Below, in pieces: positions 1 through 11,489 of a DNA stretch of 64,000 nucleotides. Source of the DNA: Alloalcanivorax marinus. Lineage in GTDB: Bacteria > Pseudomonadota > Gammaproteobacteria > Pseudomonadales > Alcanivoracaceae. A program made the position numbers and the translations under genes. The stretch spans positions 104,833-168,832 of the forward strand of contig NZ_JADDOL010000007.1 in NCBI RefSeq assembly GCF_016906305.1. The letters are read 5' to 3'. How positions within the stretch are numbered: the first letter of the stretch is position 1; every line of letters starts with the position of its first letter. The notes below the pieces were generated by a model. It was given only the letters and a program-made list of their open reading frames with translations. It did not search any database and had not been told where the DNA came from.

Positions 1-1
1 G

Positions 2-700
2 CGCAAGCCGGCGCCCGCCGAGTCGCCGGCACCCGCTCAAGCCCGGGTGCCGGCCGATCCGGCGCCGGCGAATCAGGGGGCCGCACCGGTGCCGCCCGCC
101 GCCCGCGACGACGACCCCCCGCCCTGGAACGAGGAGCCGCCGCCCTGGGACGAGGCGCCCCCGGCCATGGCGGACGACGCCCCGGTGGCGGCCCCCGCGC
201 CGGCCCGTGAGGCACCGGCGGCGGCCGCCCGCGCCGAACCGGCTCCGGACCGGACCCCGGCGCCGCGCCAGGAGGCCGCTCCGCTGCCCCTGGCCGAGCC
301 CGGCTCCGATCAGGAGGTGGGGGCCTGGTGGGCGGCCCTGGTGGAACGGCTGCCCCTGGACGGCACCGTGCGCAACCTGGCCCGCAACGCGGTGCTGACC
401 GCCCGCGACCAGGACCAGTGGACCCTGCGCCTGGCCACCGGCCATCAGGTGCTGGTTAGCCAGGAGCGCACCCAGGAGCTGGCCGGCGCCCTCAGCGACT
501 ACTTCCAGCGCCGCATCCGACTCAATCTGGAGTTCGAGGCTGACGCCGGCGACACGCCGGAGGCCCTGGACCAGGCCCGTCGCGCCGAGCGCCTGGCGGA
601 GGCCCGCCAGGCGCTGCTCGACGACGACACCGTGCGGACCCTGATCGACCAGTTCAACGCCCGCCTGGATGAAAACAGCATCCGCCCGCGGGAACTCTGA
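2..700 (+). CDS. dnaX: DNA polymerase III subunit gamma/tau, C-terminal part (5' end outside window)
   Basis: The frame is open from the window edge and ends at 700. Residues 1 to about 95 are a low-complexity Pro/Ala/Glu linker. After it comes a compact domain (from GAWWAALVERLPLDGTV to the end) typical of the tau C-terminal region, which in the family binds the polymerase alpha subunit and the DnaB helicase in the replisome. The identification rests on this C-terminal domain and on the following ybaB and recR genes, a very conserved order. The ATPase half lies upstream and cannot be judged here. An internal GTG at 47 is not a credible start. Confidence 0.9.
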   Translation, partial: RKPAPAESPAPAQARVPADPAPANQGAAPVPPAARDDDPPPWNEEPPPWDEAPPAMADDAPVAAPAPAREAPAAAARAEPAPDRTPAPRQEAAPLPLAEPGSDQEVGAWWAALVERLPLDGTVRNLARNAVLTARDQDQWTLRLATGHQVLVSQERTQELAGALSDYFQRRIRLNLEFEADAGDTPEALDQARRAERLAEARQALLDDDTVRTLIDQFNARLDENSIRPREL

Positions 701-721
701 GCCCAGCCAACCGAGGTTGCC

Positions 722-1039
722 ATGGATTTCGACATGAACAATCTGCTGCAGCAGGCCCAGGCCATGCAGGAGAAAATGAAGCAGGCCCAGGAAGACGTGG
801 CCAAGGCGGAAGTCACCGGTGAAGCCGGCGCCGGCCTGGTCAAGGTGGTGATGAACGGCCGCCACGACGTGAAAAGCGTGGCCATCGACGACAGCCTGAT
901 GAGCGAAGACAAGGACATGCTCGAGGACCTGCTGGCCGCCGCCGTCAACGACGCGGTGCGGCGCGTGGAGCGTCAGCAGCAGGACATGATGAAGGGCATG
1001 GCCGGCGACTTCCCGTTTCCGCCGGGCTTCAAACCGTGA
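722..1039 (+). CDS. ybaB: YbaB/EbfC family nucleoid-associated protein
   Basis: This 105-residue protein begins [20 protein letters not shown] and has the family's helical N-terminus, a central sheet ([17 protein letters not shown]) and the SVAIDDSLM segment. YbaB proteins are small dimeric DNA-binding proteins that coat the nucleoid. It starts 21 bases after dnaX. Its stop TGA overlaps the GTG start of recR, so the two are probably translationally coupled. The length is normal for the family. Confidence 0.95.
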   Translation: MDFDMNNLLQQAQAMQEKMKQAQEDVAKAEVTGEAGAGLVKVVMNGRHDVKSVAIDDSLMSEDKDMLEDLLAAAVNDAVRRVERQQQDMMKGMAGDFPFPPGFKP

Positions 1040-1638
1040 AACACGCCCCCCTGGTGGAATCGCTGATCGAGGCCTTCACCTGCCTGCCCGGGGTGGGGCC
1101 CCGTTCCGCCCAGCGCATGGCCTACGCGCTGCTGGAGCGCGGCCGCGAGGACGGCCGCCAGCTGGCCGGCGCCCTCACCGCGGCCATGGACGGCGTGCGT
1201 CACTGCCAGCGCTGCCGCAACTACGCGGAGCACGACCTCTGCCCGATCTGCCAGGACCCGCGCCGTGACGCCGGGCTGGTGTGCATCGTCGCCTCGCCGG
1301 CGGACGTGCTGGCCCTGGAACAGTCCGGCGAATACCGGGGTCACTACTTCGTGCTGATGGGGCAGCTCTCGCCGCTGGACGGCATCGGCCCCCGGGAGCT
1401 GGGGCTGGACGTGCTGGAGCAGCGTCTCAACGAGGGCCAGATTCAGGAGCTGATTCTGGCCACCGGCACCACCGTGGAAGGGGAGGCCACCGCCCACTAC
1501 GTGCTGGACCTGGCCCGCGAGGCCGGCGTCAGCGTGTCGCGCATCGCCCAGGGCGTGCCCATGGGCGGCGACCTGGAATTCGTGGACGGCGCCACCCTGG
1601 CCCAGGCCCTGCGCGGCCGCCGGCCGTTTTCCACCTGA
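1036..1638 (+). CDS. recR: Recombination mediator RecR
   Basis: This 200-residue protein carries the helix-hairpin-helix signature ([18 protein letters not shown]), a four-cysteine zinc motif around residues 57-72 (CQRC...CPIC) and a Toprim domain with [16 protein letters not shown] and [12 protein letters not shown]. RecR works with RecF and RecO to load RecA on gapped single-stranded DNA. It starts with GTG in a GTGA overlap with ybaB. The ATG-less start is supported by that coupling and by the standard N-terminus. Length matches the family. Confidence 0.96.
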   Translation: MKHAPLVESLIEAFTCLPGVGPRSAQRMAYALLERGREDGRQLAGALTAAMDGVRHCQRCRNYAEHDLCPICQDPRRDAGLVCIVASPADVLALEQSGEYRGHYFVLMGQLSPLDGIGPRELGLDVLEQRLNEGQIQELILATGTTVEGEATAHYVLDLAREAGVSVSRIAQGVPMGGDLEFVDGATLAQALRGRRPFST

Positions 1639-1684
1639 CCCGGCCGCGCTACACTGAGATCCACCCGCGGAGGAAGGACCCGCC

Positions 1685-2698
1685 ATGCAAACCACCCTGA
1701 TCACCGGCGGCGCCGGCTACATCGGCTCCCACACGGTGCTGCGTCTGCTTGAGGAAGATCGCCCTGTACTGGTGCTCGACAACCTGGTCAACAGCAGCCG
1801 CGAAGCGCTGCGCCGGGTGGAGCGCATCACCGGCCGCACCGTGACCTTCGTGGAAGGGGACATCCGCGACGGTGCCTTGCTCGACCGCCTGTTCGCCGAG
1901 CACGACATCGGCGCCGTGATCCACTTCGCCGGCCTCAAGGCGGTGGGCGAATCGGTGGCCCAGCCGCTGCGTTACTACGACTGCAACGTGGTCGGCTCCC
2001 TGCGTCTGTTCGAGGCCATGCAGCGCGCCGGGGTGCGCACCCTGGTGTTCAGCTCCTCCGCCACCGTCTACGGCGACCCGGCCACGGTGCCGATCCGCGA
2101 GGACTTCCCGCTCAGCGCCACCAACCCCTACGGCGCCACCAAGCTGCACATCGAGGACATGCTGCGCGACCTGCATGTGGCCGACCCGCAATGGCGCATC
2201 GCGCTGCTGCGTTACTTCAATCCGGTGGGCGCCCACGAAAGCGGCCTGATCGGCGAGGACCCCAGCGACACCCCCAACAATCTGATGCCCTACGTGGCCC
2301 AGGTGGCGGTGGGCAAGCGCGAGCGCCTTAATGTGTTCGGCGGCGACTATCCGACCCCGGACGGCACCGGCGTGCGCGATTACATCCATGTGATGGATCT
2401 GGCCCAGGGCCATCTGGCGGCCCTGGACGCGCTGGTCGGACAGGGCGGCCTGATCACCACCAATCTCGGCACCGGTCGCGGTTACAGCGTGCTGGAAATG
2501 ATCCGCGCCTTTGAAAAGGCCAGCGGCCGTCCGGTCCCCCACGCGGTGGTGGCGCGCCGGCCCGGTGACGTGGCGGTGTGCTTTGCCGATCCGGCCCACG
2601 CCGAGCGGGTGCTGGGCTGGCGCGCCCGGCGCGGCATCGACGAAATGTGCGCCGACCACTGGCGTTGGCAGGAACGCAATCCCACCGGCTATCGCTGA
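1685..2698 (+). CDS. galE: UDP-glucose 4-epimerase
   Basis: This 337-residue extended SDR enzyme interconverts UDP-glucose and UDP-galactose. Visible motifs are the NAD-binding TGGAGYIGSH at residues 7-16, SSSATVYG, the catalytic NPYGATK (YxxxK) and RYFNPVGAHESG, all typical of GalE. An AGGAAGGA ribosome site precedes the ATG. Its product, UDP-galactopyranose, is the substrate of the mutase (glf) encoded 6 kb downstream. GalE may therefore feed the galactan locus that follows as well as general metabolism. Confidence 0.95.
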   Translation: MQTTLITGGAGYIGSHTVLRLLEEDRPVLVLDNLVNSSREALRRVERITGRTVTFVEGDIRDGALLDRLFAEHDIGAVIHFAGLKAVGESVAQPLRYYDCNVVGSLRLFEAMQRAGVRTLVFSSSATVYGDPATVPIREDFPLSATNPYGATKLHIEDMLRDLHVADPQWRIALLRYFNPVGAHESGLIGEDPSDTPNNLMPYVAQVAVGKRERLNVFGGDYPTPDGTGVRDYIHVMDLAQGHLAALDALVGQGGLITTNLGTGRGYSVLEMIRAFEKASGRPVPHAVVARRPGDVAVCFADPAHAERVLGWRARRGIDEMCADHWRWQERNPTGYR

Positions 2699-2830
2699 CT
2701 TCCCGGTCATGTGGAAGGCTTCGTAAAAATTCGCTAACCACGCCGCCCGTCGCCCTCAATTGCGACCTCTTACCGATTTCCCTTCCGGCATCGTGATAGG
2801 TTTTCTTCACGTTTTTTTGCCGGAAGTAGT

Positions 2831-4318
2831 ATGGCGGAAAGCCTTTCCCCGACCCCGTCTCCACCGCCGGAACACGACCGCCGGCTCGCTCCCCGGGACG
2901 CCTTTCAATGGGCCTTCGATGCCCAGGCCGCGCGCCAGTGGCAGCAGGCCGCCCGCCGCTGGGCCACGCTGCGCGCGGTCTACCCGGATCATCCGCCGGT
3001 CTGGATCCAGGCGGCGGTGGCGTTGCGCGAGCTGGGCAGCCACGACGAAGCGCGGCACCTGCTGGCGGAGGCCCGGGCCCGCTTCGAGACCCATCCCGGC
3101 GGCTGGGTCCAGGGCGCCAACACCGCCCTGGCCGACGGCGACACCGCGCTGGCGGCGCGCCTGCTGGAAGAAGCTCGCCAGCGTTTTCCCGACGATCCGC
3201 CGGTATGGGTACGCAGCGCCCACCTGGCCCTGGCCACCGGCGATCGGGAAGGGGCTCTGCGCTTTAACCGCCACGCCCGCGACGCCTTTCCGGAATGGGC
3301 GCCGGCCTTCGATCAACACGCCGAGCTGGCCATGGCCGCCGGCGACTGGGACAGCGCGCGACAACGCTGGGCCGAAGTGCGCCGCCGTTTCCCGGACCAC
3401 CCCCCGGGCTATCGCCGCGCCGCCGAGGTGGAGGAGCGGCAAGGCCGCCACCGGGAGGCCCGCCGCCTGCGGCTCGCCGAGGAACACGGCCTGGACTGGC
3501 TGGAAGAAAGCGACCCGGCCGAGCCGCCGGCGGTGGCGCCACCGCGCCGCCGCGACGGGCGCAATTTCATCGACCTGGTGTGGACCAAGGCCCGCCTCAA
3601 CCTGAAATCCGAAGCCAACCGCAACCACCTGCGTTACCTCTGGTGGGTGATCGACCCGCTGTCGTACATGGCGGTCTTCTATGTGGTGTTCGGGCTGCTG
3701 CTGAACCGGGGCGGCGAGGGCTTCGTCGCCTATCTGCTCACCGGGCTGGTGCCGTTCCAGTGGTTCGCCAAAACCGTGCAGCACGCCTCCAACACCATCG
3801 TCGAAGGGCGCGGCCTGATGAATCAGGTGCGTATCTCGCCGTTGTTTTTCCCGCTGGTGGCGGTGGTGCAAAACGCCGGCAAGCAGACCCTGGTGTTTCT
3901 GATGCTGGCGGTTTTCCTGCTGCTCTATGGACTCGCGCCCACCGTTCACTGGCTGGCCCTGGTGCCGGTGGTGCTGGTGCAGTTACTGCTGATGGTGGGG
4001 GTCGGCTGTGGCCTGGCGATGATCATCCCGTTCGTCCGCGACCTGATCAACCTGGTGCCCACCGGCCTGCAGTTCCTGCTGTTCGCCAGCGGCGTGTTCT
4101 ACACCCTGGACACCATCCCCGAACGCTGGCGTGACCTGTTCATGGTCAACCCCCTCGCCAACCTGTTGCACCAATACCGCCTGATTCTGCTCGATCACCA
4201 ATGGCCGGACTGGAGCCAGCTGGGCTGGCTGACGCTGGGCTGCGTGATCGGCCTGGTGGTGGTGATCCTCGCCTACCGCCGGCTGGAAGGGGTGTTTCCT
4301 CGGGTGGTGGTGGAATGA
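2831..4318 (+). CDS. Polysaccharide ABC transporter permease (Wzm-like) with fused N-terminal TPR domain
   Basis: This protein has 495 residues; usual Wzm permeases have about 260. Residues about 15-215 are soluble and helical, with repeated tetratricopeptide-like units: AxxRWATLRAVYPDHPPVW, AxxLLEEARQRFPDDPPVW and RWAEVRRRFPDHPPGY recur at about 34-residue spacing. From about residue 238 (NFIDLVWTKARLNLKSEANRN) it becomes a six-helix ABC-2 type permease, with the family's NPLANLLHQYR near the end. The partner ATPase follows in an ATGA overlap. Known role of the family: exporting a lipid-linked O-polysaccharide across the inner membrane. The TPR fusion is unusual and its role is unknown; binding of glycosyltransferases is a guess. 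Confidence 0.9.
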   Translation: MAESLSPTPSPPPEHDRRLAPRDAFQWAFDAQAARQWQQAARRWATLRAVYPDHPPVWIQAAVALRELGSHDEARHLLAEARARFETHPGGWVQGANTALADGDTALAARLLEEARQRFPDDPPVWVRSAHLALATGDREGALRFNRHARDAFPEWAPAFDQHAELAMAAGDWDSARQRWAEVRRRFPDHPPGYRRAAEVEERQGRHREARRLRLAEEHGLDWLEESDPAEPPAVAPPRRRDGRNFIDLVWTKARLNLKSEANRNHLRYLWWVIDPLSYMAVFYVVFGLLLNRGGEGFVAYLLTGLVPFQWFAKTVQHASNTIVEGRGLMNQVRISPLFFPLVAVVQNAGKQTLVFLMLAVFLLLYGLAPTVHWLALVPVVLVQLLLMVGVGCGLAMIIPFVRDLINLVPTGLQFLLFASGVFYTLDTIPERWRDLFMVNPLANLLHQYRLILLDHQWPDWSQLGWLTLGCVIGLVVVILAYRRLEGVFPRVVVE

Positions 4319-4971
4319 ACGGTCAGATTGTTCTCTCGGCCCGTGACCTGGGCGTGCGCTACAAACGGCGTGGTGGGCTATTCCGTCCGCCGCGCTACCA
4401 CCAGGCGTTTCGTGGGCTGACGTTCGACCTTTACCAGGGTGAAACACTGGCTCTGACGGGACGTAACGGGGCCGGCAAGTCCACGCTGCTCAAGGTGCTG
4501 GCCGGAATCCTTCGTCCGGACGAAGGCCGTTTGATCAATCATGGTGTCACTGTTTCGCTACTCAGCCTACAGGCTGGCTTTGACCCGGAGTTACCGGGCA
4601 CCGACAACGCGCTGCTGAGCGCCATGCTGCTTGGGTATACCCGGGCGCAGGCGCGCGCTTCTCTGAGTCGGATCGCGGCGTTCAGTGAGCTGGGTGCGTT
4701 CATGGATGAGCCGGTCAAGACCTACTCCTCCGGGATGCGCGCGCGCCTGGGCTTCTCCGTGGCCATGTTCCTGTCGCCGGACGTGTTGCTCATCGACGAA
4801 GCCCTGGCCGTCGGGGATCGGTCGTTCCGCGAAAAGGCCGAGCGCGAGATGAATAAGAAGATACATTCCTTGCAGACGGTGGTGCTGGTCTCTCATTCCG
4901 AAAGTCAGATCGAAAAGCTTGCGGACCGTGTGATCGATCTTCAATCACTGGGGGGCAGGCATGTTCTTTAG
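4315..4971 (+). CDS. Polysaccharide ABC transporter ATP-binding protein (Wzt-like, no C-terminal sugar-binding domain)
   Basis: This 218-residue ATPase has Walker A GRNGAGKST, a signature region YSSGMRARLGFS, Walker B VLLIDEAL and an H-loop LVSHS. The start ATG at 4315 overlaps the permease stop, which decides it over upstream in-frame starts. It lacks the extra C-terminal carbohydrate-recognition domain of Escherichia coli O8/O9a Wzt and so resembles KpsT or short Wzt proteins such as those of Klebsiella D-galactan loci. It probably powers export of the galactan made by the following genes. Confidence 0.93.
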   Translation: MNGQIVLSARDLGVRYKRRGGLFRPPRYHQAFRGLTFDLYQGETLALTGRNGAGKSTLLKVLAGILRPDEGRLINHGVTVSLLSLQAGFDPELPGTDNALLSAMLLGYTRAQARASLSRIAAFSELGAFMDEPVKTYSSGMRARLGFSVAMFLSPDVLLIDEALAVGDRSFREKAEREMNKKIHSLQTVVLVSHSESQIEKLADRVIDLQSLGGRHVL

Positions 4972-6064
4972 CGCAAGGCGTCGGCGTCCGAGGCTCTACC
5001 TTCATATCGGCCAGCCCAAATCCGGGACCACTTCGCTGCAGGACTTCCTCGCGCTCGAAAGGGAGAGGCTCAGCGAGCAGGGCTTTTTCTACCCCCGGTT
5101 ACGTGAAGTCGAGAACGATAACGCCCACCATGCGCTGTCCTACGATCTTCGTGAGGAGACGGTGCCCGGGTTGCGCATGACGCCACACGATCCTTCCAGA
5201 AAGGCCCGGGTTTGGGACCAGCTGGCCGCGGCGGTGCGCGATACCACCTGCTCGACGGTGATTCTCAGCTCCGAGGACTTGTACTTTCTGGATGACGATG
5301 GCGAACGGCACCGCTCTGGTGTGGCGCTACTGGCGAATCGCCTGAAACCACTATTCTCTTCGATAACCGTGGTGGCGTATTTGCGTCGTCAGGATGAGCA
5401 CGTCGAGTCCTGGTGCAATGAACTGGTCAAATACGGCTTCCGGCGCAACACCCTGGACATCGCGACTCTCGCGGAAACCCTGCCGGTTTGCCACAGCGAC
5501 TATCACATGCTCAGGGAACTGTGGGTGCGCCGCTTTGGCGAAGACGCCGTGCTATTCCGTGCGTTTCGGCCTGACAGCCTAAAGAACGGCAGCATAGTGG
5601 ACGATTTCTGTGACCTGGTGGGCTATCAGCCATCGTCACGGTTAGTGGATTTTTCCCATCGTAATCTGAGATTGACGCGCCTGGGGTTCGAAGTGATGCG
5701 TCATTTGAACCGCTTTGAACACTCCCTTCCCGTACACCGCCGCGCAGTGGAACTGATCCGGGATCTGGCGGTGGAGCCCCCTGAAGATCCCGGTGCGGAA
5801 GCGCCGTTTGAGTATTTTCGTGAGCCGCTTCGGGAAAAATGGCGCGACTCCAATCGCGCCCTGCGGCTCGATTTCCCCGATCCGCTGTTTGAAAAGGGCC
5901 AGGGAGGAGTGCGGCCGTACTGCCTCTGGCAACCACCGGATCTGGAGGCACTGCGGGAAGCCGCCGCGCTTGCCGCGCTCCAGGATGATCGGTGTGCAGC
6001 GGCGGCCGGTGCCCTGGTGGCGGCCGCCATTGATGTGATGAGGACTGAATATCATGCCCTTTGA
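4961..6064 (+). CDS. Sulfotransferase-like protein
   Basis: This 367-residue protein begins with a P-loop-like PAPS-binding motif, LYLHIGQPKSGTTSLQ (residues 12-27). A second motif, VVAYLRRQDEHVESW, around residue 136 resembles the 3'-phosphate-binding region. These are hallmarks of PAPS-dependent sulfotransferases. The start overlaps the ATPase gene by 11 bases, and the end overlaps the next glycosyltransferase, so the genes form one operon. It probably modifies the exported glycan, but the acceptor sugar cannot be read from the sequence. GC content is somewhat lower than in the flanking housekeeping genes. Confidence 0.8.
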   Translation: MFFSARRRRPRLYLHIGQPKSGTTSLQDFLALERERLSEQGFFYPRLREVENDNAHHALSYDLREETVPGLRMTPHDPSRKARVWDQLAAAVRDTTCSTVILSSEDLYFLDDDGERHRSGVALLANRLKPLFSSITVVAYLRRQDEHVESWCNELVKYGFRRNTLDIATLAETLPVCHSDYHMLRELWVRRFGEDAVLFRAFRPDSLKNGSIVDDFCDLVGYQPSSRLVDFSHRNLRLTRLGFEVMRHLNRFEHSLPVHRRAVELIRDLAVEPPEDPGAEAPFEYFREPLREKWRDSNRALRLDFPDPLFEKGQGGVRPYCLWQPPDLEALREAAALAALQDDRCAAAAGALVAAAIDVMRTEYHAL

Positions 6065-7802
6065 TCTGCACGACTGCTTACTGCCCAACGGTAAACTCTG
6101 CGCGGAGTTGGATTTGTACGTCCGTCTGCGCGGCCGGGCTAACTATGCCTTCAGTGAGCGCAGATTATATCTCGATGTGGGTGGCAGTGCGCGATTCAAC
6201 ACCTACTTTGGTGCTTTCAGCCTGCATAAATGGCAACGCTATACGGATTTGAAACAATTGCGGCTTGGGCTGCACATGGACGGTGAAGTGTTGCTCCGAG
6301 TATGGGGCGTCAATGGTCAGGGCGGCGAGGCCCTGGTGAAGGAATGGCGTACTACCGGCGCTGCCGCGTCCGATGGATTCCTGATCAGCGACGACCTTTC
6401 CGCCATGCCCTACGCCTCGCTTTATGTGGAGATCGTGGCGCTGGCGCCGACCCAGGTGAATGCCGTTTCGTTCAGCACGGACCAGGAAGCGTCGCGCACC
6501 GTGGGCTTGTCCATCGTCATTACCACCTTCAATCGCTTCGACGACATCGCTGCCACCGCCCTGCGCCTGGCCGATTTTCTGGAGCAGGCCAACCATCGAG
6601 GGGCGCGAATAAGCGCGTTTATTATCAATAACGGCGACGCGATAGATGTGCGGGAAACCGACTATTTAACGGTTCTCGAGAATCGCAATCTGGGTGGTGC
6701 TGGCGGCTTCGCGCGCGGTTTATCCGAGGTTCGCGCGCTGCCCGGGTTCACCCATTGCCTGTTCATGGACGACGATGCGGCCTGTGAAGTGACGGCTCTC
6801 GAACGAGCCCATGCCTTCCTGTCTTACTCTCGGGATGCCGCTTTAAGCATCGCTGGGGCTATGCTCAAGAAGGAGAAGACGTTCGTTCAGCATGAGGCCG
6901 GCGCTGCCTTCGATGGCCTGGTTCGACCTCTCCATAACGGGCGTGACCTGCGCGACTACACGCAGGTGCTAGGCAATGAAGAACCGGTTCATATCAACTA
7001 CGGTGCCTGGTGGTTCTTTCTTTTCCCAATCAGTCAGGTGCACCGGTTTCCGTTTCCTTTTTTCGTTCGCGGTGACGATATCGAATTCTCCCTGAGTCAT
7101 GATTTTCGCATCATCACGCTAAACGGCGTGGCCACATGGCAGGAGGACTTCGCCGCCAAATCCGGACCCATGGTCACCTATCTTTCCACTCGCTCGACGC
7201 TGGTCACAGCCTTGTTGCACGGCGGCTGGGGGAGGGTGATGCTGTGGTTCGCCGCCTCCGCGATGAAATCCGCGTTCGGCCTGTGTTACGACCGCACCAT
7301 GGCGCAATGTCAGGCCGCCAAGGATGTGCTCGCCGGCCCGGCGTTCTGGGCCGAGCATATCGACCTGAGCGAGCGGCGCGCCCGCCTTAAAGAGAACACC
7401 CGGTACGAACATCCGGTCGGTGAAGGCGCGGAGCGCTTTCTGGATGATTTTCAGTTTCATGCCGACGAAGGCCGACTGACTCGCTTGTTCAGAATGCTGA
7501 CGTTGAATGGCCATCTTCTGCCGGCCTGTCTGTTTAAGCGAGTGGACACGGTGTCGGTGGATTTCGCCCTTTCACCCTTTACCCGCGTGGCTTTCCTGCG
7601 GCGTGCGGTGCTCTACAAAAGCGGCGGCCGGCCCATCTTTCTGGCGCGGCACGACAAGCGTTATTTCTTCACGGTGGCGTGGCGCTCGGCTCGCCTCTGG
7701 GCGGCACTTATCCTGCAGGCACCGCACCTGCGTCGAGCTTATCGCCGCGCCCATGGCGATCTCACCAGTGAAGTTTTCTGGAAGCATCAATTCGGCGAAT
7801 GA
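6054..7802 (+). CDS. GT2 glycosyltransferase, galactofuranosyltransferase (GlfT2)-like
   Basis: This protein has 582 residues. About 150 residues of beta-rich N-terminal domain precede a GT-A catalytic domain starting at GLSIVITTFNRFDD. The domain then shows NLGGAGGFARG and the metal-binding FMDDDA motif, with WWFFLFP and FVRGDDIEFSL further on. This order is typical of the GlfT2 family, which polymerises galactofuranose from UDP-Galf. The neighbouring glf supports that substrate. The long C-terminal helical region is also seen in the family. It overlaps the sulfotransferase gene by 11 bases. Confidence 0.85.
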   Translation: MPFDLHDCLLPNGKLCAELDLYVRLRGRANYAFSERRLYLDVGGSARFNTYFGAFSLHKWQRYTDLKQLRLGLHMDGEVLLRVWGVNGQGGEALVKEWRTTGAAASDGFLISDDLSAMPYASLYVEIVALAPTQVNAVSFSTDQEASRTVGLSIVITTFNRFDDIAATALRLADFLEQANHRGARISAFIINNGDAIDVRETDYLTVLENRNLGGAGGFARGLSEVRALPGFTHCLFMDDDAACEVTALERAHAFLSYSRDAALSIAGAMLKKEKTFVQHEAGAAFDGLVRPLHNGRDLRDYTQVLGNEEPVHINYGAWWFFLFPISQVHRFPFPFFVRGDDIEFSLSHDFRIITLNGVATWQEDFAAKSGPMVTYLSTRSTLVTALLHGGWGRVMLWFAASAMKSAFGLCYDRTMAQCQAAKDVLAGPAFWAEHIDLSERRARLKENTRYEHPVGEGAERFLDDFQFHADEGRLTRLFRMLTLNGHLLPACLFKRVDTVSVDFALSPFTRVAFLRRAVLYKSGGRPIFLARHDKRYFFTVAWRSARLWAALILQAPHLRRAYRRAHGDLTSEVFWKHQFGE

Positions 7803-7815
7803 AAAGGGAGTTTGA

Positions 7816-9950
<2,135 letters not shown>

Positions 9951-11270
9951 TCAGCGTGCGCCGAAGCCGGTGGCCATGGTGTGCAGGGTTTTCAGCACGA
10001 TCAGAATATCCAGCACCGGCCCCAGGTGCTTGATGTAGTAGAAGTCGTGCTCCACCTTGCGGCGCGTGTCCACCACATCGCAGGCGTAACCCTGCTGCAC
10101 CTGGGCCCAGCCGGTGATGCCCGGCTTGATGATGTGCCGGTAGCTGTAGAACGGCACCGCCCGGTCGAACGAGCGGGCGAAGCGCGGCTGCTCCGGCCGT
10201 GGCCCGATCAGGCTCATGTCGCCTTTCAGCACGTTCCAGAGCTGCGGTAACTCGTCCAGCCGGCTGCGTCGCAGCAGACGGCCCAGCGGCGTGATGCGGT
10301 GCTCTTCCTCATCGGCGAAGCGCGGTCGGTCACCGCGGTCTTCGTCCGGCAGGCGCATGGAACGGAACTTGAGCATGCGGAAGGTTTCGTTGCCACCGCC
10401 CACCCGTTCCTGGATAAACAACGCCGGCCCCGGTGACTCCAGCCGGATCGCCAACGCCACCAGCACCAGCACCGGCAGCGCCACCGGCAGCAGCAAAATC
10501 GCGCCGGTCACATCCAGCAGCCGCTTGCCGAGCAGATACAGCGGATTGGGCTGCAGCGCGCGCAGATCCGACGCGCTGAGCCCGTCCAGATCGACGCTGC
10601 CGTCCAGCGATTCGTTCAGATACTTGCCGCTGAGCACCGGAATGTTGCGGGCATTGTGGCGCGCGATAAAGCGTGCCCACTCATCGCTGAGAGGCGCGTC
10701 CATGTCCACCACCAGAGCGTCGAAGCGGCGCCGGTCCCGCGGGCTTTTCAGAACCAGAAAACGGGCGCAATCGCGGTCGTCCGGCGGCGTGGTCAGGCGG
10801 CCGCCGGGCACCAGCGCGAACTTGGTGTAGCGAAAGCGGTTCTTCAACAGCACCGTCGCCACCTGGGTGCCCATCAACAGCGCGAAACCGATGAACAGCG
10901 GCTTGCGCGCGTAGCCCAGGCGGCAGGCGGTGATCGCCAGCAACGCCACGCCGATGGTGGCGGCGGTCACCGACAGTTGGTAGACGATCAGATTGCCACC
11001 CGGATACTGCGACAGCCCCCGGGACAGCAGCGCGTTGACGATAAAGGCAAGAGCCAGGAGACCCAGCGTCAACAACTGATTCGGGTCCGCCGGCGAATCC
11101 CAGTAGCCGTACCCCAGATGGAAGGGCACCAGCGCCACCAGCAACAACGACAACGCGTAGCCGAGCGGGGTGTTGAGAAGAATGCGTTCGTACCAGCGCC
11201 GGTGGCGGGTGGGCTCGAACTCGAGAAAATTCTGCGACGGAGTTGATATTACCGCGCCATCATTGGGCAT
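9951..11270 (-). CDS. Polyprenyl-phosphate sugar-1-phosphate transferase (WbaP/WcaJ family)
   Basis: This 439-residue membrane protein has several N-terminal transmembrane helices, a middle soluble domain, another helix (GAILLLPVALPVLVLVALAI) and a C-terminal catalytic domain. The last contains RMLKFRSMR, LDELPQLWNVLKGDMS, IGPRPEQP and KPGITGWAQV. The family moves a hexose-1-phosphate from a nucleotide sugar onto undecaprenyl phosphate to start glycan synthesis. The ATG at 11270 is chosen because GAGGGA lies 6 bases before it; the in-frame TTG at 11276 has no room for a ribosome site. It could prime either polysaccharide in the window. Confidence 0.9.
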   Translation of the reverse strand: MPNDGAVISTPSQNFLEFEPTRHRRWYERILLNTPLGYALSLLLVALVPFHLGYGYWDSPADPNQLLTLGLLALAFIVNALLSRGLSQYPGGNLIVYQLSVTAATIGVALLAITACRLGYARKPLFIGFALLMGTQVATVLLKNRFRYTKFALVPGGRLTTPPDDRDCARFLVLKSPRDRRRFDALVVDMDAPLSDEWARFIARHNARNIPVLSGKYLNESLDGSVDLDGLSASDLRALQPNPLYLLGKRLLDVTGAILLLPVALPVLVLVALAIRLESPGPALFIQERVGGGNETFRMLKFRSMRLPDEDRGDRPRFADEEEHRITPLGRLLRRSRLDELPQLWNVLKGDMSLIGPRPEQPRFARSFDRAVPFYSYRHIIKPGITGWAQVQQGYACDVVDTRRKVEHDFYYIKHLGPVLDILIVLKTLHTMATGFGAR

Positions 11271-11442
11271 ACCCAATCCCTCGAAGTCATGCGTCCGGAT
11301 CCATGGGAGGGGAGCCTTGCCATCGCTGGCACGGCTGAACGGGCAGTTTAAAGGCAGGACAAGGGCGTGAACGGGGCGGGCTGCGGGGTTTGTGAACGGC
11401 TAGGTCAACGCCGTGTGAACGAGCCCGCCAATTGGAAGAATT

Positions 11443-11480
11443 TTAAAAAAAATGAAGGAGCCGGGCAGGGGCCCGACTCC
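11443..11480 (-). terminator. Rho-independent terminator of the PHP-domain lipoprotein gene
   Basis: Read on the minus strand, a 10-bp stem (GGAGTCGGGC / GCCCGGCTCC, one G-U pair) with a CCCT loop is followed by TTCATTTTTTTT. It lies 10 bases past the stop of the gene at 11490-13124. Confidence 0.85.
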
Positions 11481-11489
11481 GGAAAACAC

